NCBI GenBank assembly: GCA_964035575.1
Contig: OZ037846.1
Coordinates: 27,501-91,500 of the forward strand
Origin: Rhynchopus sp. YZ270_cl-10
Taxonomy: Eukaryota; Euglenozoa; Diplonemea; Diplonemida; Diplonemidae
Length of the DNA: 64,000 nucleotides
Reading direction: 5' to 3'
Translations under genes and position numbers: made by a program
Part shown: one piece after another, positions 1-10,542 of the stretch
Layout of the letters: every line of letters starts with the position of its first letter
How positions within the stretch are numbered: the first letter of the stretch is position 1
Notes under the pieces: model-generated
The model's database searches: none
Told to the model about the DNA's origin: nothing
The model's input: only the letters and a program-made list of their open reading frames with translations

Positions 1-173
1 TAATTATACCCTCTCCCACTTTTTCGGTTCAACCTCCATACTTCGGCACATTTCCCATACACCCCACATACACACTCCCATCATCGACATACAGTGACTG
101 GAGGGTGACGGGGACTCGCCGGATTTGTACACTCGTCAAAAATTGCACGATAAAAAAAAAACTAATTATGTGA

Positions 174-302
174 AATTATTACCAGATAATTACACTTAGG
201 TGTGTTTTTTGTCACTTGTTCCCTAAACCCACTCGCTTCGCTCGTGGGTTTAGGTCACTCGTGACAAAAAACACACCTGCGTGTAATTATGGGGTAATAA
301 TT
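174..302. repeat. Fold-back repeat with inner hairpin
   Basis: Outer arms (about 174-218 and 257-302) are inverted copies containing GGTGTGTTTTTTGTCAC. The loop holds CACTCGCTTCGCTCGTGGG, which itself can form a stem. The same arrangement, with diverged arms, recurs at 9265-9391 inside a transposon, so this is a dispersed family and not a local accident. Confidence 0.7.
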
Positions 303-630
303 ACCCAATAATTATATATAAACTTTTTGTCAGCGGTGTGGCAAAAAGTGAAATTGTGTTTTTAGCCTAAAAATGGGTGGGGGAGATGTAAAAAGTACTT
401 TTTTTTTTACTTTTTGTCACACTTGATCTGCCTTTGTTTTTGGTGGGATTTTGGCTTGGTGTGGCAAAATGTTGTGGTCTTCATGCCCAGGTCATATCCT
501 GCTACATATTTCTCGGCATTGTGTTGGGAGTTGTGTTCAATATAATTTATGCCTTACGAATACTTATCGATCTCTCAGAGTACTTTTTTTTATATAGAGA
601 AAAAATTATATATTGAGTAAAAAGCGGACG

Positions 631-806
631 TGTCACACTCGTGTGGTTCTCACAAATCAGTTGGTTTTTTGTATCACTCGCTTCGCTCGTGATACAAAAT
701 TCTATGTCACACTCGCTTCGCTCGTGAGACAACATAAATTACGTCACTCGCTTCGCTCGTGACGTAAAAGAACCAACTGATTTGTGAGAACCACACTCGT
801 GTGACA
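631..806. repeat. Cruciform-like repeat: long arms around three short hairpins
   Basis: The arms 631-666 and 771-806 are near-perfect inverted copies running from TGTCACACTCGTGTGG to the CCAACTGATTTG word. Between them lie three short units, each built on CACTCGCTTCGCTCGTG and each flanked by its own short inverted bases. The whole stretch could extrude as a multi-branched cruciform. No coding content is apparent. Confidence 0.75.
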
Positions 807-1173
807 AAAAGTCCACTTTTTTTCACCTCAATAAATAGCTATTTTTTGCTTTTTGCCACTTTCAGGTGATTTCTGCACTTTTGGGGTTAATGTTGTGCAC
901 AAACTGGCTTCTGGAACCCTAAAACCAAAAAAACCCCAAAAAATACCCACAAAGTAAAAATGAAGCCCACCCCCATTTTGCGTACATTTTGCGTACTTGT
1001 TGCGTAGTTGTTGCGTACTTGGGATTTTTTTTTTTCTGGAGTACCAACCTTGAAAGCACGAACATGCAGATGCAATAAACTAAAGGGTGGGGATGTAAAA
1101 TGGATACTTCTTTGAAGCAATAAAACGTTTAAACAACACGGCTTTTCACAAAAAAAAACCCACCTTTGTCAAT

Positions 1174-1926
1174 TCAGTCCTCCTTCGTCTTCGACGTGCT
1201 GAGCGGCCCATCGTCCCAGATGAACCACACTGAGGAGACACCTGGCCCTCCACAGGGCTCACCATGGCTATTATGGCAGTGATAGGTACAGTCTTCATCG
1301 GGGACTTGGCGCAGTGGCATCGGGTGGTTCCCGCAGTGGCATCGGGTGCCTGCGTAGATGCCCGCGTACACATAGCGCCTGTCTAGGCAGGTGGACAGGC
1401 ATACGTAGTTCGAGTCGCCACTCAAGATCTCGTGTGCGTAGTGATCAAGCCAGCCATCAAAGCACCCCGGAAAACTCGGAGGGATGCACGCTTGACCGGC
1501 CGTCCACTTCTTGGGGTGGCTCGCAGACCCGACTGAGAGCGTCCCGTCGTCGCTCACAGTAAGGTAGTTGGACACGCCATCCGTGTTCGGGTACGTCCCT
1601 GAGTCCCACTTCGCCACACCACCCTTCTCGTAGACAACGAAGTTGCCGTCCGTCTGCATCACCGCCGCGTCCACGTCTGCGCTGTTCTGTGCCACAGTGT
1701 CAGATGACCAGATCACCTTCACAACACCGTCGTAGTCGCGTTTATAGTACACAAGGTTCCCGTCCGTCTGGAACGTCAGCCACAACTCCCGGCCATTGCA
1801 CTTGCTTGTCGTCGTGATTGTCGTGCCAGGGATCAGCCGTTCGCCAGCCATCAAGTACTTATCATAAGCGTCAGCCACATCAAAACCCACAAGGAGCAAC
1901 GGAGCTAACAGCTGAAACACACGCAT
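1174..1926 (-). CDS. Secreted bulb-type lectin with WSC domain, copy 1
   Basis: Encodes 250 aa. Residues 1-20 are a signal peptide (MRVFQLLAPLLLVGFDVADA). Residues about 21-140 form a bulb-type (B-type, mannose-binding) lectin domain with QTDGNLVYY and QTDGNFVVY, close to the QxDxNxVxY carbohydrate-binding motif. The third site (SDDGTLSV) is degenerate. Residues about 150-245 match a WSC domain with eight or so cysteines (PGCFDGW, CLSTC, CHCGNH, CGGPG). The Met at 1926 is preferred because it starts the signal peptide; the frame stays open a further 12 codons upstream. No membrane segment follows, so the product is probably secreted and binds glycans. The C-terminus differs most from the other copies. 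The function is inferred from domains only. Confidence 0.88.
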   Translation of the reverse strand: MRVFQLLAPLLLVGFDVADAYDKYLMAGERLIPGTTITTTSKCNGRELWLTFQTDGNLVYYKRDYDGVVKVIWSSDTVAQNSADVDAAVMQTDGNFVVYEKGGVAKWDSGTYPNTDGVSNYLTVSDDGTLSVGSASHPKKWTAGQACIPPSFPGCFDGWLDHYAHEILSGDSNYVCLSTCLDRRYVYAGIYAGTRCHCGNHPMPLRQVPDEDCTYHCHNSHGEPCGGPGVSSVWFIWDDGPLSTSKTKED

Positions 1927-2119
1927 TTTTTTCAGTTGGTGTTGTTGTTGTTTTTCTCTCAAGTTGAAAAACGTCCTGGTGATGGATTGTTAGGGCATAG
2001 GGGAGGGAGGGAAAGAGACGGGAGATGCGGGAAGCTGTATCACAGCCGCTCTGCTGTTCTTTGTGGTCGTTGTGTATCAAAATCACCACACCCCTGAGCG
2101 AGACTGAAGAAAAAACAAG

Positions 2120-2400
2120 TAAAGGAGGGGATGAGATAATTGTAGTGGGGGATAACTGTAGAATGGCGGATAAAATAAAAAATATCGCCAGTTTTTTCTT
2201 CTCAAAAATGGGGGATAGTTGTAGTGGGGGATAAAAAATATATAAAAATATATCTCTTTTTTCCCACCTGAATATCCCCAAGGAAAATCCACACCAAAAA
2301 CGCGGTGTGGGAAATGGGGGATAACTGTAGTGGGGGATAAAAAAAACTAAAATGGGGGGAGAAAAAACGGGGGATAATTGTTTTATCCCCCACCCAGGGT
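2120..2400 (-). promoter_or_regulatory. GGGGGATA-motif cluster upstream of lectin copy 1
   Basis: About 200-470 bp upstream of the lectin start, the plus strand repeats GTAGTGGGGGATAA and related words (TATCCCCCACTAC on the gene strand) at least six times within 280 bp. The cluster is kept in every unit: about 5318-5585 in unit 2, and 8535-8645 plus 9661-9742 in unit 3. Its position fits an upstream control region; regulatory function is inference. Confidence 0.4.
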
Positions 2401-2619
2401 GCGTAATAAGGGAGGTGGCCTGGGGTCTGGGGTCTGGGCTTTTGGGTTTTGGGGGGTTTTTATGGTAATTCTTGTCATTGACCCTTGTATTGGGTATGGG
2501 TTCATATTTTGTGAAAATTTTAGTCATTAAAATTTTGTCCATTTTTTTGTATATCCCCCACCACAGACGGATTCCGGAAATGCAAATGCAGGTGTTTTTG
2601 GGCATTTTCATGTTTTCAG

Positions 2620-4190
2620 CATCAGGGTGAGAAAATCTGGGTTGTGATATTTACCTGTGTGGTCATGAGGCAGAACAGAGGCTTTTTCACAGCCCACGCC
2701 TGGTTCGCGTGCGCGCTTCGCGCGCCCGCTCACTGTATCAACGGGTGAACCGCTGGTGTGGTTTTTCAATGCAATTTCCTGTGCTGGGAACCATGTCACC
2801 AGTGTCATTGTTTTACAAGGCAAAAATGACCAAAAAAGCTGATCTTTGGCCGAATGCCAAGTGTCACTAACTTGAGCCTGCCATGGGTAATGACGCTACG
2901 CCTCGTGTTGCCAAGAATTACCAGATTATTTCATTGCGCTTTCAAAAAGCGCGCAAAACTACGAAAAAGAAAGCTGGAGGAATGCGCCGCATTGCTGTGT
3001 GTGCATCCTCAGATAAAGAAACATGAATGCGAATTCGCTGTGCCGTAGCCGTGTAAGAAAGAAATGAAGATATCCGAAAGATGGCTTTCGAGCAAAAACG
3101 ACTGCAGACAAGATCGGGTATAAAAAAACAAAACAAAAAATTTAGACATGCAATGCGCTTCGGTGACACACACGTCTACTGTAGAATAACCAAAGCAAAG
3201 CTTGGGTAGTGACAGAAGCTAAAAGGAAAATCTCTTCTCCGCGGAGCTCAAAGACAGTCTTGAATATGTCATCGTAAATATGTTCGACCGTAAAAAAGGT
3301 CGAACTTCCAGGAAAATACTGAAAAGGTCGAACATTAGTACGGTCGATAATTTGTACGAATACGGTAGATGAAAAGACACCACGGAAAACAGAAAAAACA
3401 AAAACAGAAAACAGCAAACCTATATGTCATGACGTTATTAACACATTACTTGAAACCTTAATACGTTATTAGGGGAACGCCATGACACATATTGTTTGAG
3501 CAAAATTGGGGAATTAAAATACGTGCCGTGAGCACTTTACAAGGGAACACCTTGATCCTTCTCCAGGTCACAAAGTGAGTGATCAGGAATAGGATCAGGG
3601 AGGGAGGGGTTGGGTTTGGGTTGGGTAGGGAACCCGGCTGGTGGGTTTTCCGGATCCCGTAATCTGTGTGTGGCTTCGCAATATCGTTAAAATAAAAGCA
3701 AAGTGAAAATGAACGCACTTCGAATGCTCTACTGGACAGGATGCCCTACGAACAAAAAACATAATAACTATAATTATAAGATGCTACGAAGCTCTCGTGC
3801 TAAGCTATCTGTATAAAAAAAACCACACAGTGACACTATAACCAAAATATACTATAAAAAAGCTACAAAAAAGATTGGGTCTTTTGTTTGTGGCGAAACA
3901 AAAAAGTGGAAAAGGTGTGAAACTGCATTTAACGTTGTGTGTGAATCAAGGTGAAGAACAGTCAATTCTAAAGCATGATTTTTGTTTTTTCCGTTTTGTT
4001 TGCCCAAAAGCGCTGCCTCCAATCTTTTTAGTAATGACAAACTAAAAGATGTTGTTGTGTAAAACAAAATCGCTCGAAAAGGTTACATGAAACAACCAAA
4101 TTACATCGAGAAAAGAAAAGAAAAAAAAGGAACGCGTGAACAATGAATGTGCATCTCTTCTCCATCTCTCTCATGCACACACATCTAAAA
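2620..4190. other. Inter-lectin spacer of unit 1
   Basis: About 1.5 kb conserved at 6-kb and longer range in units 2 (5818-7400) and 3 (10617-12540). Short ORFs on both strands are the same in all copies, but none shows a recognisable domain, so coding function is not supported. It holds a degenerate 100-bp MITE (3262-3365). The rest appears to be non-coding. Confidence 0.5.
3262..3365. mobile_element. Degenerate copy of the 100-bp TA-site MITE
   Basis: Carries the inner words TGTTCGACCGTAAAAAAGG and GGTCGAACATTAGTACGG and ends in GAATACGG-TA, as in the cleaner copies at 31781 and 34795. The left end has decayed. Equivalent copies sit at about 6442-6545 and 11238-11341 because the spacer was duplicated with it. 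Confidence 0.6.
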
Positions 4191-4321
4191 ACACCTTGAA
4201 AGCACGAACATGCAGATGCAATAAACTAAAGGGTGGGGATGTAAAATGGATACTTCTTTGAAGCAATAAAACGTTTAAACAACACGGCTTTTCACAAAAA
4301 AAAAACCCCACCTTTGTCAAT

Positions 4322-5092
4322 TCAGTCCTCCTTCGTCTTCGACGTGCTGAGCGCTATCCCACGAACACTGATCCCCACCAAGGAGAAACCGTGGCTTCCA
4401 CAGGGCTCACCACCGGTCTCTTCAGCAGTACCATCAGGGCACCAATAATCGAAACAGACGCGGATCTCGTCGATTTGGGTCGATGGCGGGTAGTTCCCGC
4501 AGTCGCAGTGGGTGCCTGCGTGGAGGCCCGCGTACACATAACCCTTGGCTAGGCAGGCGGACATGCATACGTCGTTCCAGTCGCCACTCAAGATCTCGTG
4601 TGAGTAGTGCTCAAGCCGGCCAGAATAGCACCCCGGAAAACTCGGAGTCTGGCACGCTTGACCGGCCGTCCACTTCTTGGGGTGGCTCGAAGACCCGACT
4701 GAGAGCGTCCCGTCGTCGTGCACAGTAAGGTAGTTGGACTCGCCATCCGTGTTCGGGTACGTCCCTGAGGCCCACTTCACCCAACCACCCTTCTCGTAGA
4801 CAACGAAGTTGCCGTCCGTCTGCATCACCGCCGAGTCCAAGTCGTAGGGGTCGTCTGTGTAGGTGTCAGAGGACCAGATCACCTCCACCTCACCGTCGTA
4901 GTTGTGTTTATAGTACACAAGGTTCCCGTCCGTCTGGAACGTCAGCCACAACTTCCGGCCAGTGCACGGGCTTGTCGTCGTGATTGTCGCGCCGGGGTTC
5001 AGCCGTTCGCCAGCCATCAAGTACTTATCATCAGCGTCAGCCACATCAAAACCCACAAGGAGCAACGGAGCTAACAGCTGAAACACACGCAT
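4322..5092 (-). CDS. Secreted bulb-type lectin with WSC domain, copy 2
   Basis: Encodes 256 aa with the same plan as copy 1: signal peptide (1-20), bulb-type lectin domain (about 21-140, QTDGNLVYY and QTDGNFVVY), then a WSC domain starting at PGCYSGRLEHYSHEIL. The tail has an insertion relative to copy 1 (TQIDEIRVCFDYWCPDGTAE) but keeps the closing CGSHG and the STSKTKED end shared by most copies. An in-frame ATG 37 codons upstream (5203) exists, but the Met at 5092 gives a clean signal peptide. The gene lies about 3.15 kb from its neighbours in the same orientation. Confidence 0.9.
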   Translation of the reverse strand: MRVFQLLAPLLLVGFDVADADDKYLMAGERLNPGATITTTSPCTGRKLWLTFQTDGNLVYYKHNYDGEVEVIWSSDTYTDDPYDLDSAVMQTDGNFVVYEKGGWVKWASGTYPNTDGESNYLTVHDDGTLSVGSSSHPKKWTAGQACQTPSFPGCYSGRLEHYSHEILSGDWNDVCMSACLAKGYVYAGLHAGTHCDCGNYPPSTQIDEIRVCFDYWCPDGTAEETGGEPCGSHGFSLVGISVRGIALSTSKTKED

Positions 5093-5317
5093 TTTTTTCA
5101 GTTGGTGTTGTTGTTGTTTTTTTCTCTCAAGTTGAAAAACGTCCTGGTGATGGATTGTTAGGGCATAGGGGAGGGAGGGAAAGAGACGGGAGATGCGGGA
5201 CATTAGGAATCTGTATCAAGCTGTATCACAGCCGCTCTGCTGTTCTTTGTGGTTGTTGTGTATCAAAATCGCCACACCCCTAGCGAGAATGAAGAAAAAA
5301 CAAGTAAAGGAGGGGGT

Positions 5318-5585
5318 GAGATAATTGTAGTGGGGGATAACTGTAGAATGGCGGATAAAATAAAAAATATCGCCAGTTTTTTCTTCTCAAAAAAATGGGG
5401 GATAGTTGTAGTGGGGGATAAAAAATATATAAAAATATATCTCTTTTTTCCCATCTGAATATCCCCATCCCCAAGGAAAATCCACACCAAAAACGCGGTG
5501 TGGGAAATGGGGGATAACTGTAGTGGGGGATAAAAAAAACTAAAATGGGGGGAGAAAAAACGGGGGATAATTGTTTTATCCCCCA
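5318..5585 (-). promoter_or_regulatory. GGGGGATA-motif cluster upstream of lectin copy 2
   Basis: Same motif cluster as in unit 1, with GTAGTGGGGGATAA words near 5325, 5408 and 5520 and an inverted GGGGGATAATTG/TATCCCCC pair at 5563-5585. The TATCCCCC word further out (5745-5752) is the empty version of the site where a hAT-type element inserted in unit 3. Confidence 0.4.
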
Positions 5586-7530
5586 CCCAGGGTGCGTAAT
5601 AAGGGAGGTGGCCTGGGGTCTGGGGTCTGGGCTTTTGGGTTTTGGGGGGTTTTTATGGTAATTCTTGTCATTGACCCTTGTATTGGGTACGGGTTCATAT
5701 TTTGTGAAAATTTTAGTCATTAAAATTTTGTCCATTTTTTTGTATATCCCCCACCACAGAACGGGCAGATTTTGGAAATGCAAATGCAGGTGTTTTTGGG
5801 CATTTTCATGTTTTCAGCATCAGGGTGAGAAAATCTGGGTTGTGATATTTACCTGTGTGCTCATGAGGCAGAACAGAGGCTTTTTCACAGCCCACGCCTG
5901 GTTCGCGTGCGCGCTTCGCGCGCCCGCTCACTGTATCAAAGGGTGAACCGCTGGTGTGGTTTTTCAATGCAATTTCCTGTGCTGGGAACCATGTCACCAG
6001 TGTCAATGTTTTACAAGGCAAAAATGACCAAAAAAGCTGATCTTTGGCCGAATGCCAAGTGTCACTAACATGAGCCTGCCATGGGTAATGACGCTACGCC
6101 TCGTGTTGCCAAGAATTACCAGATTATTTCATTGCGCTTTCAAAAAGCGCGCAAAACTACGAAAAAGAAAGCTGGAGGAATGCGCCGCATTGCTGTGTGT
6201 GCATCCTCAGATAAAGAAACATGAATGCGAATTCGCTGTGCCGTAGCCGTGTAAGAAAGAAATGAAGATATCCGAAAGATGGCTTTCGAGCAAAAACGAC
6301 TGCAGACAAGATCGGGTATAAAAAAACAAAAGAAAAAATTTAGACATGCAATGCGCTTCGGTGACACACACGTCTACTGTAGAATAACCAAAGCAAAGCT
6401 AAAAGGCAAATCTCTTCTCCGCGGAGCTCAAAGACAGTCTTGAATACGTCGTCGTAAATATGTTCGACCGTAAAAAAGGTCGAACTTCCAGGAAAATCCT
6501 GAAAAGGTCGAACATTAGTACGGTCGATAATTTGTACGAATACGGTAGATGAAAAGACACCACGGAAAACAGAAAAAACAAAAACACAAATTCATACACT
6601 TTCAAATAAAAATTTGAAAGCAAAAGCAGAAAACAGCAAACCTATATGTCATGACGTTAGTAACACATTACTTGAAACCTTAACACGTTAACGCCATGAC
6701 ACATATTGTTTGAGCAAAATTGGGGAATTAAAATACGTGCCGTGAGCACTTTACAAGGGAACACCTTGATCCTTCTCCAGGTCACAAAGTGAGTGATCAG
6801 GAATAGGATCAGGGAGGGAGAGGTTGGGTGGGGTAGGGAACCCGGCTGGTGGGTTTTCCGGATCCCGTAATCTGTGTGTGGCTTCGCAATATCGTTAAAA
6901 TAAAAGCAAAGTGAAAATGAACGCACTTCGAATGCTCTACTGGACAGGATGCCCTACGAACAAAAAACATAATAACAAAAATTATAAGATGCTACGAAGC
7001 TCTCGTGCTAAGCTATCTGTATATAAAAAACCACACAGTGACACTATAACCAAAATATACTATAAAAAAGCTACAAAAAAGATTGGGTCTTTTGTTTGTG
7101 GCGAAACAAAAAAGTGGAAAAGGTGTGAAACTGCATTTAACGTTGTGTGTGAATCAAGGTGAAGCAAACAGTCAATTCTAAAGCATGATTTTTGTTTTTT
7201 CCGTTTTGTTTGCCCAAAAGCGCTGCCTCCAATCTTTTTAGTAATGACAAACTAAAAGATGTTGTTGTGTAAAACAAAATCGCACGAAAAGGTTACATGA
7301 AACAACCAAATTACATCGAGAAAAGAAAAGAAAAAAAAGGAACGCGTGAACAATGAATGTGCATCTCTTCTCCATCTCTCTCATGCACACACATCTAAAA
7401 ACACCTAAAGCACGAACATGCAGATGCAATAAACTAAAGGGTGGGGATGTAAAATGGATACTTCTTTGAAGCAATAAAACGTTTAAACAACACGGCTTTT
7501 CACAAAAAAAAAAACACCACCTTTGTCAGT

Positions 7531-8295
7531 TCAGTCCTCCTTCGTCTTCGACATGCTGAGTACCCCACGAACACTGAACCCCACCACGGAGTAACCGTCG
7601 CCTCCACAGGGCTCACCACCGGTCTCTCTATCTTTACCAGCAGGGCACCAATATTCAAAACAGCTTTCGTCGTCCTTTCGGTTCGATGGCGGGTAGTTCC
7701 CGCAGTCGCAGTGGATGCCTTTGTGGACGCCCGCGTACACATAACCCTTGGCTAGGCAGGTGGACACGCAAAAGTCGTTCGAGTCGCCACTCAAGATCTC
7801 GTGTGAGTAGTGCTCAAGCCGGCCAGAATAGCACCCCGTAAAACTCGGAGGGATGCACGCTTGACCGGCCGTCCAGGGCAGTCCATGGCTCGAAGACCCG
7901 ACTGAGAGCATCCCGTCGTCGTGCATAGTAAGGTAGTTGGACACGCCATCCGTGTTCGGGTACGTACCTGAGTCCCACTTCGCCACACCACCCTTCTCGT
8001 AGACAACGAAGTTGCCGTCCGTCTGCATCACCGCCGCGTCCACGTCTGCGCTGTTCTGTGCCACAGTGTCAGATGACCAGATCACCTTCACCTCACCGTC
8101 GTAGTCGTGTTTATAGAACACAAGGTTCCCGTCCGTCTGGAACGTCAGCCACAACTTCCGGCCAGTGCACTTGCTTGTCGTCGTGATTGTCGCACCAGGG
8201 ATCAGCCGTTCGCCAGCCTTCAAGTACTTATCATAAGCGTCAGCCACATCAAAACCCACAAGGAGCAACGGAGCTAACAGCTGAAACACACGCAT
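7531..8295 (-). CDS. Secreted bulb-type lectin with WSC domain, copy 3
   Basis: Encodes 254 aa. Signal peptide at 1-20, bulb-type lectin domain with QTDGNLVFY and QTDGNFVVY, and a WSC domain from TGCYSGRLEHYSHEILSG. The lectin half is closest to copy 1 (same VAQNSADVDAAVMQTDG stretch), while the WSC half is closest to copy 2. This mosaic suggests exchange between copies. The C-terminal variable loop reads NRKDDESCFEYWCPAGKDRE. An upstream in-frame ATG at 8406 is less likely as the start because it would bury the signal peptide. Confidence 0.9.
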   Translation of the reverse strand: MRVFQLLAPLLLVGFDVADAYDKYLKAGERLIPGATITTTSKCTGRKLWLTFQTDGNLVFYKHDYDGEVKVIWSSDTVAQNSADVDAAVMQTDGNFVVYEKGGVAKWDSGTYPNTDGVSNYLTMHDDGMLSVGSSSHGLPWTAGQACIPPSFTGCYSGRLEHYSHEILSGDSNDFCVSTCLAKGYVYAGVHKGIHCDCGNYPPSNRKDDESCFEYWCPAGKDRETGGEPCGGDGYSVVGFSVRGVLSMSKTKED

Positions 8296-9264
8296 TTTTT
8301 TCAGTTGGTGTTGTTGTTGTTTTTTTCTCTCAAGTTGAAAAACGTCCTGGTGATGGATTGTTAGGGCATAGGGGAGGGAGGGAAAGAGACGGGAGATGCG
8401 GGACATTAGGAATCTGTATCAAGCTGTATCACAGCCGCTCTGCTGTTCTTTGTGGTCGTTGTGTATCAAAATCACCACACCCCTAGCGAGAATGAAGAAA
8501 AAACAAGTAAAGGGGGGGCCCTTTAAGGGGGGGGTGAGATAATTGTAGTGGGGGATAACTGTAGAATGGCGGATAAAATAAAAAATATCGCCAGTTTTTT
8601 CTTCTCAAAAAATGGGGGATAGTTGTAGTGGGGGATAAAAAATATCAGTCCTATTCGTGGTCATTTACCCCCCCCCCCCCCCTTTGGGTCGGTGAACCGG
8701 AAATTTTGGAAATAAGGGGGTAAAATAAGGGGGGGGGGTAAATGAGGGGGTAAGGGGGGGGGGTAAATTACCATGTTATGGGTTAGGTCATGTTTTTGGG
8801 TGGGAAGGGGGGACTTTTTCATACACGGTGGGGTAAAATTTTGCACAACACAGTGTGACGACACATGCTCTCATGACAAATGTGTCATCTGAAAAAAATT
8901 CCTCACTTCCTTGCGACATCGCAAGCAGTCATGCATCATGGATCCACATCATCCACATCATCTTTCTGCCCGTGCCTGAACCATGACTGGTCAGGGATCA
9001 CGGTGTTGCCTCAGATTCCGTGAGGTGTCCCAAACGTATCGCCCACGCAGCACAAACGTACCCACCTGCACCCATCTACCTGCACACGTGATGTAAAACA
9101 GGGTGAAAGATTATTTGCACTTTACCCCTTTCCTCATTTCGAGCTTGTCTCCAGCTTCAAATCAGACGAGTCCTACAGTCTCCGGATGTACGACCCGCTG
9201 AACACATCAGCCCCTCCCAGCAAACCATAAAACAAAACAGGTATGCGCTGCACTAAGTGAAACT

Positions 9265-9391
9265 ATTACCCCATAATTACACGCCAGGTGGTGTTTTGCC
9301 ACTCGTTCCCTGAACCCCCTCGCTTCGCTCGTGGGTTTAGGTCACTCGTGACAAAACACCACCTGGCGTGTTGCGGCGATAATTACCCAAA
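9265..9391. repeat. Fold-back repeat related to 174-302
   Basis: Arms with AGGTGGTGTTTTGCCAC and its inverse surround a loop containing CTCGCTTCGCTCGTGGG and GGTCACTCGTGAC, the same order as at 174-302. It lies inside the 936-bp element, so it was either carried by it or inserted into it. Confidence 0.65.
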
Positions 9392-9406
9392 AATTACCTG
9401 GTGGCT

Positions 9407-9446
9407 GGTACTTTACCCCCCCAGGGGGGTAAAGTACCAGCCACAA
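9407..9446. repeat. Perfect 40-bp palindrome
   Basis: GGCTGGTACTTTACCCCCC and its exact inverse meet with almost no loop. It probably forms a stable hairpin at the centre of a fold-back inside the 936-bp element. Confidence 0.7.
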
Positions 9447-9907
9447 CAGGGTATTATAAGGGGGGGGGGTAAATTACCATGTTATTTTGGCCTGAACCGT
9501 TTTTTTCTGAAAAAGGGGGTAAAATAAGGGGGGGGGGGGTAAATTTAGGGGGGGGGGGGTAAATGACCACGAATAGGACTGATATAAAAATATATCTCTT
9601 TTTTCCCACCTGAATATCCCCATCCCCAAGGAAAATCCACACCAAAAACGCGGTGTGGGAAATGGGGGATAACTGTAGTGGGGGATAAAAAAAACTAAAA
9701 TGGGGGGAGAAAAAACGGGGGATAATTGTTTTATCCCCCACCCAGGGTGCGTAATAAGGGAGGTGGCCTGGGGTCTGGGGTCTGGGCTTTTGGGTTTTGG
9801 GGGGTTTTTATGGTAATTCTTGTCATTGACCCTTGTATTGGGTACGGGTTCATATTTTGTGAAAATTTTAGTCATTAAAATTTTGTCCATTTTTTTGTAT
9901 ATCCCCC

Positions 9908-10542
9908 CAGAGTTTTTTTTTAGGGGGGGTGAGGGGGGGTTTCACCCCCTCTCACGATTTTTTTTGAGTTTTTAGGGGGGGTGAGAATGCTTGTGAACTG
10001 GGTGATTCGAGGAGCAAGCTTGATGTCGGGTGCCGAGGGCGGAGTTAGAGGGTGGGCGTGTTTTCCAAAGACTATAAAATACAAGTGTTTCTAGCATTTG
10101 ACGGACGGAGCTCGCAGAACCCAACGGGGAATGAGAAAAAGGATATGGCGAAATAATAAAAGTAGCGTACCGTGCGCCTGCGGCGCAAGCTAGCATCCCA
10201 CTCTTCCCATGACGTGGTACTCGTCGCGGACCTCAAAAAAGTGCATGATATCAAAATTTTCCGCCTGCGGCGGGCAGCCCTTGGCCCATTTCGCCCTTTT
10301 CTTGTTTCGTATATTATCCTCTATGTTTTCACTGGCCCCTTTACCTTACACCCATTTTGACCAAAACCAAGAACTTGCCCATTTCGTCAAATTGATCCCA
10401 CCACAGCGCAGACGGATTCCAAAGCCCCCACAAACTAGCTTCTCCAGGGTCTTCGCGCGCGAAGCGCGCGAAATTTTTTTTTGACCAAAAAACATCTCAC
10501 CCCCCCTAAGCTCAAAAAAACCGGTCCCTAAAAAAACCTCTG
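9908..10542. mobile_element. Non-autonomous hAT-type element (635 bp)
   Basis: Bounded by an 8-bp direct duplication TATCCCCC (9900-9907 and 10543-10550) that is single in units 1 and 2. Ends are CAGAGtTTTTTTTAGGG and its near inverse ending CCTCTG. An 8-bp duplication and CAGAG-type ends are hallmarks of the hAT superfamily. The interior has no transposase-like ORF. The insertion postdates the unit duplication. Confidence 0.88.

Larger units (their letters stand above)
1..1047. other. Hairpin-rich intergenic DNA before the lectin array
   Basis: AT-rich sequence with no ORF that looks like protein. It holds two nested inverted-repeat structures (174-302 and 631-806, listed separately). A patch at about 970-1020 repeats a TTGCGTA word several times. 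Homology to the lectin units starts sharply at 1048. Confidence 0.6.
8646..9581. mobile_element. 936-bp TIR element inserted upstream of lectin copy 3
   Basis: Inserted in the AT-rich word that is uninterrupted in unit 2 (near 5430). Ends are perfect inverted repeats beginning CAGTCCTATTCGTGGTCATT, followed by C- or G-tracts. Flanking bases show a 2-bp AT duplication. Inside are several GGGGGGGTAAATTACC blocks near both ends, a hairpin family member (9265-9391) and a perfect palindrome (9407-9446). No transposase is seen, so the element is non-autonomous. The superfamily is undecided. Confidence 0.85.

Noticed and set aside
631-806. CRISPR-like array of CACTCGCTTCGCTCGTG words
   Set aside because: Only a few units, uneven spacing, no unique spacers, no cas genes, and a eukaryotic context.
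2608-3417. Small ORFs conserved in every lectin spacer
   Set aside because: Conserved only because the whole unit is duplicated; no domain, and they overlap a MITE and each other on both strands.
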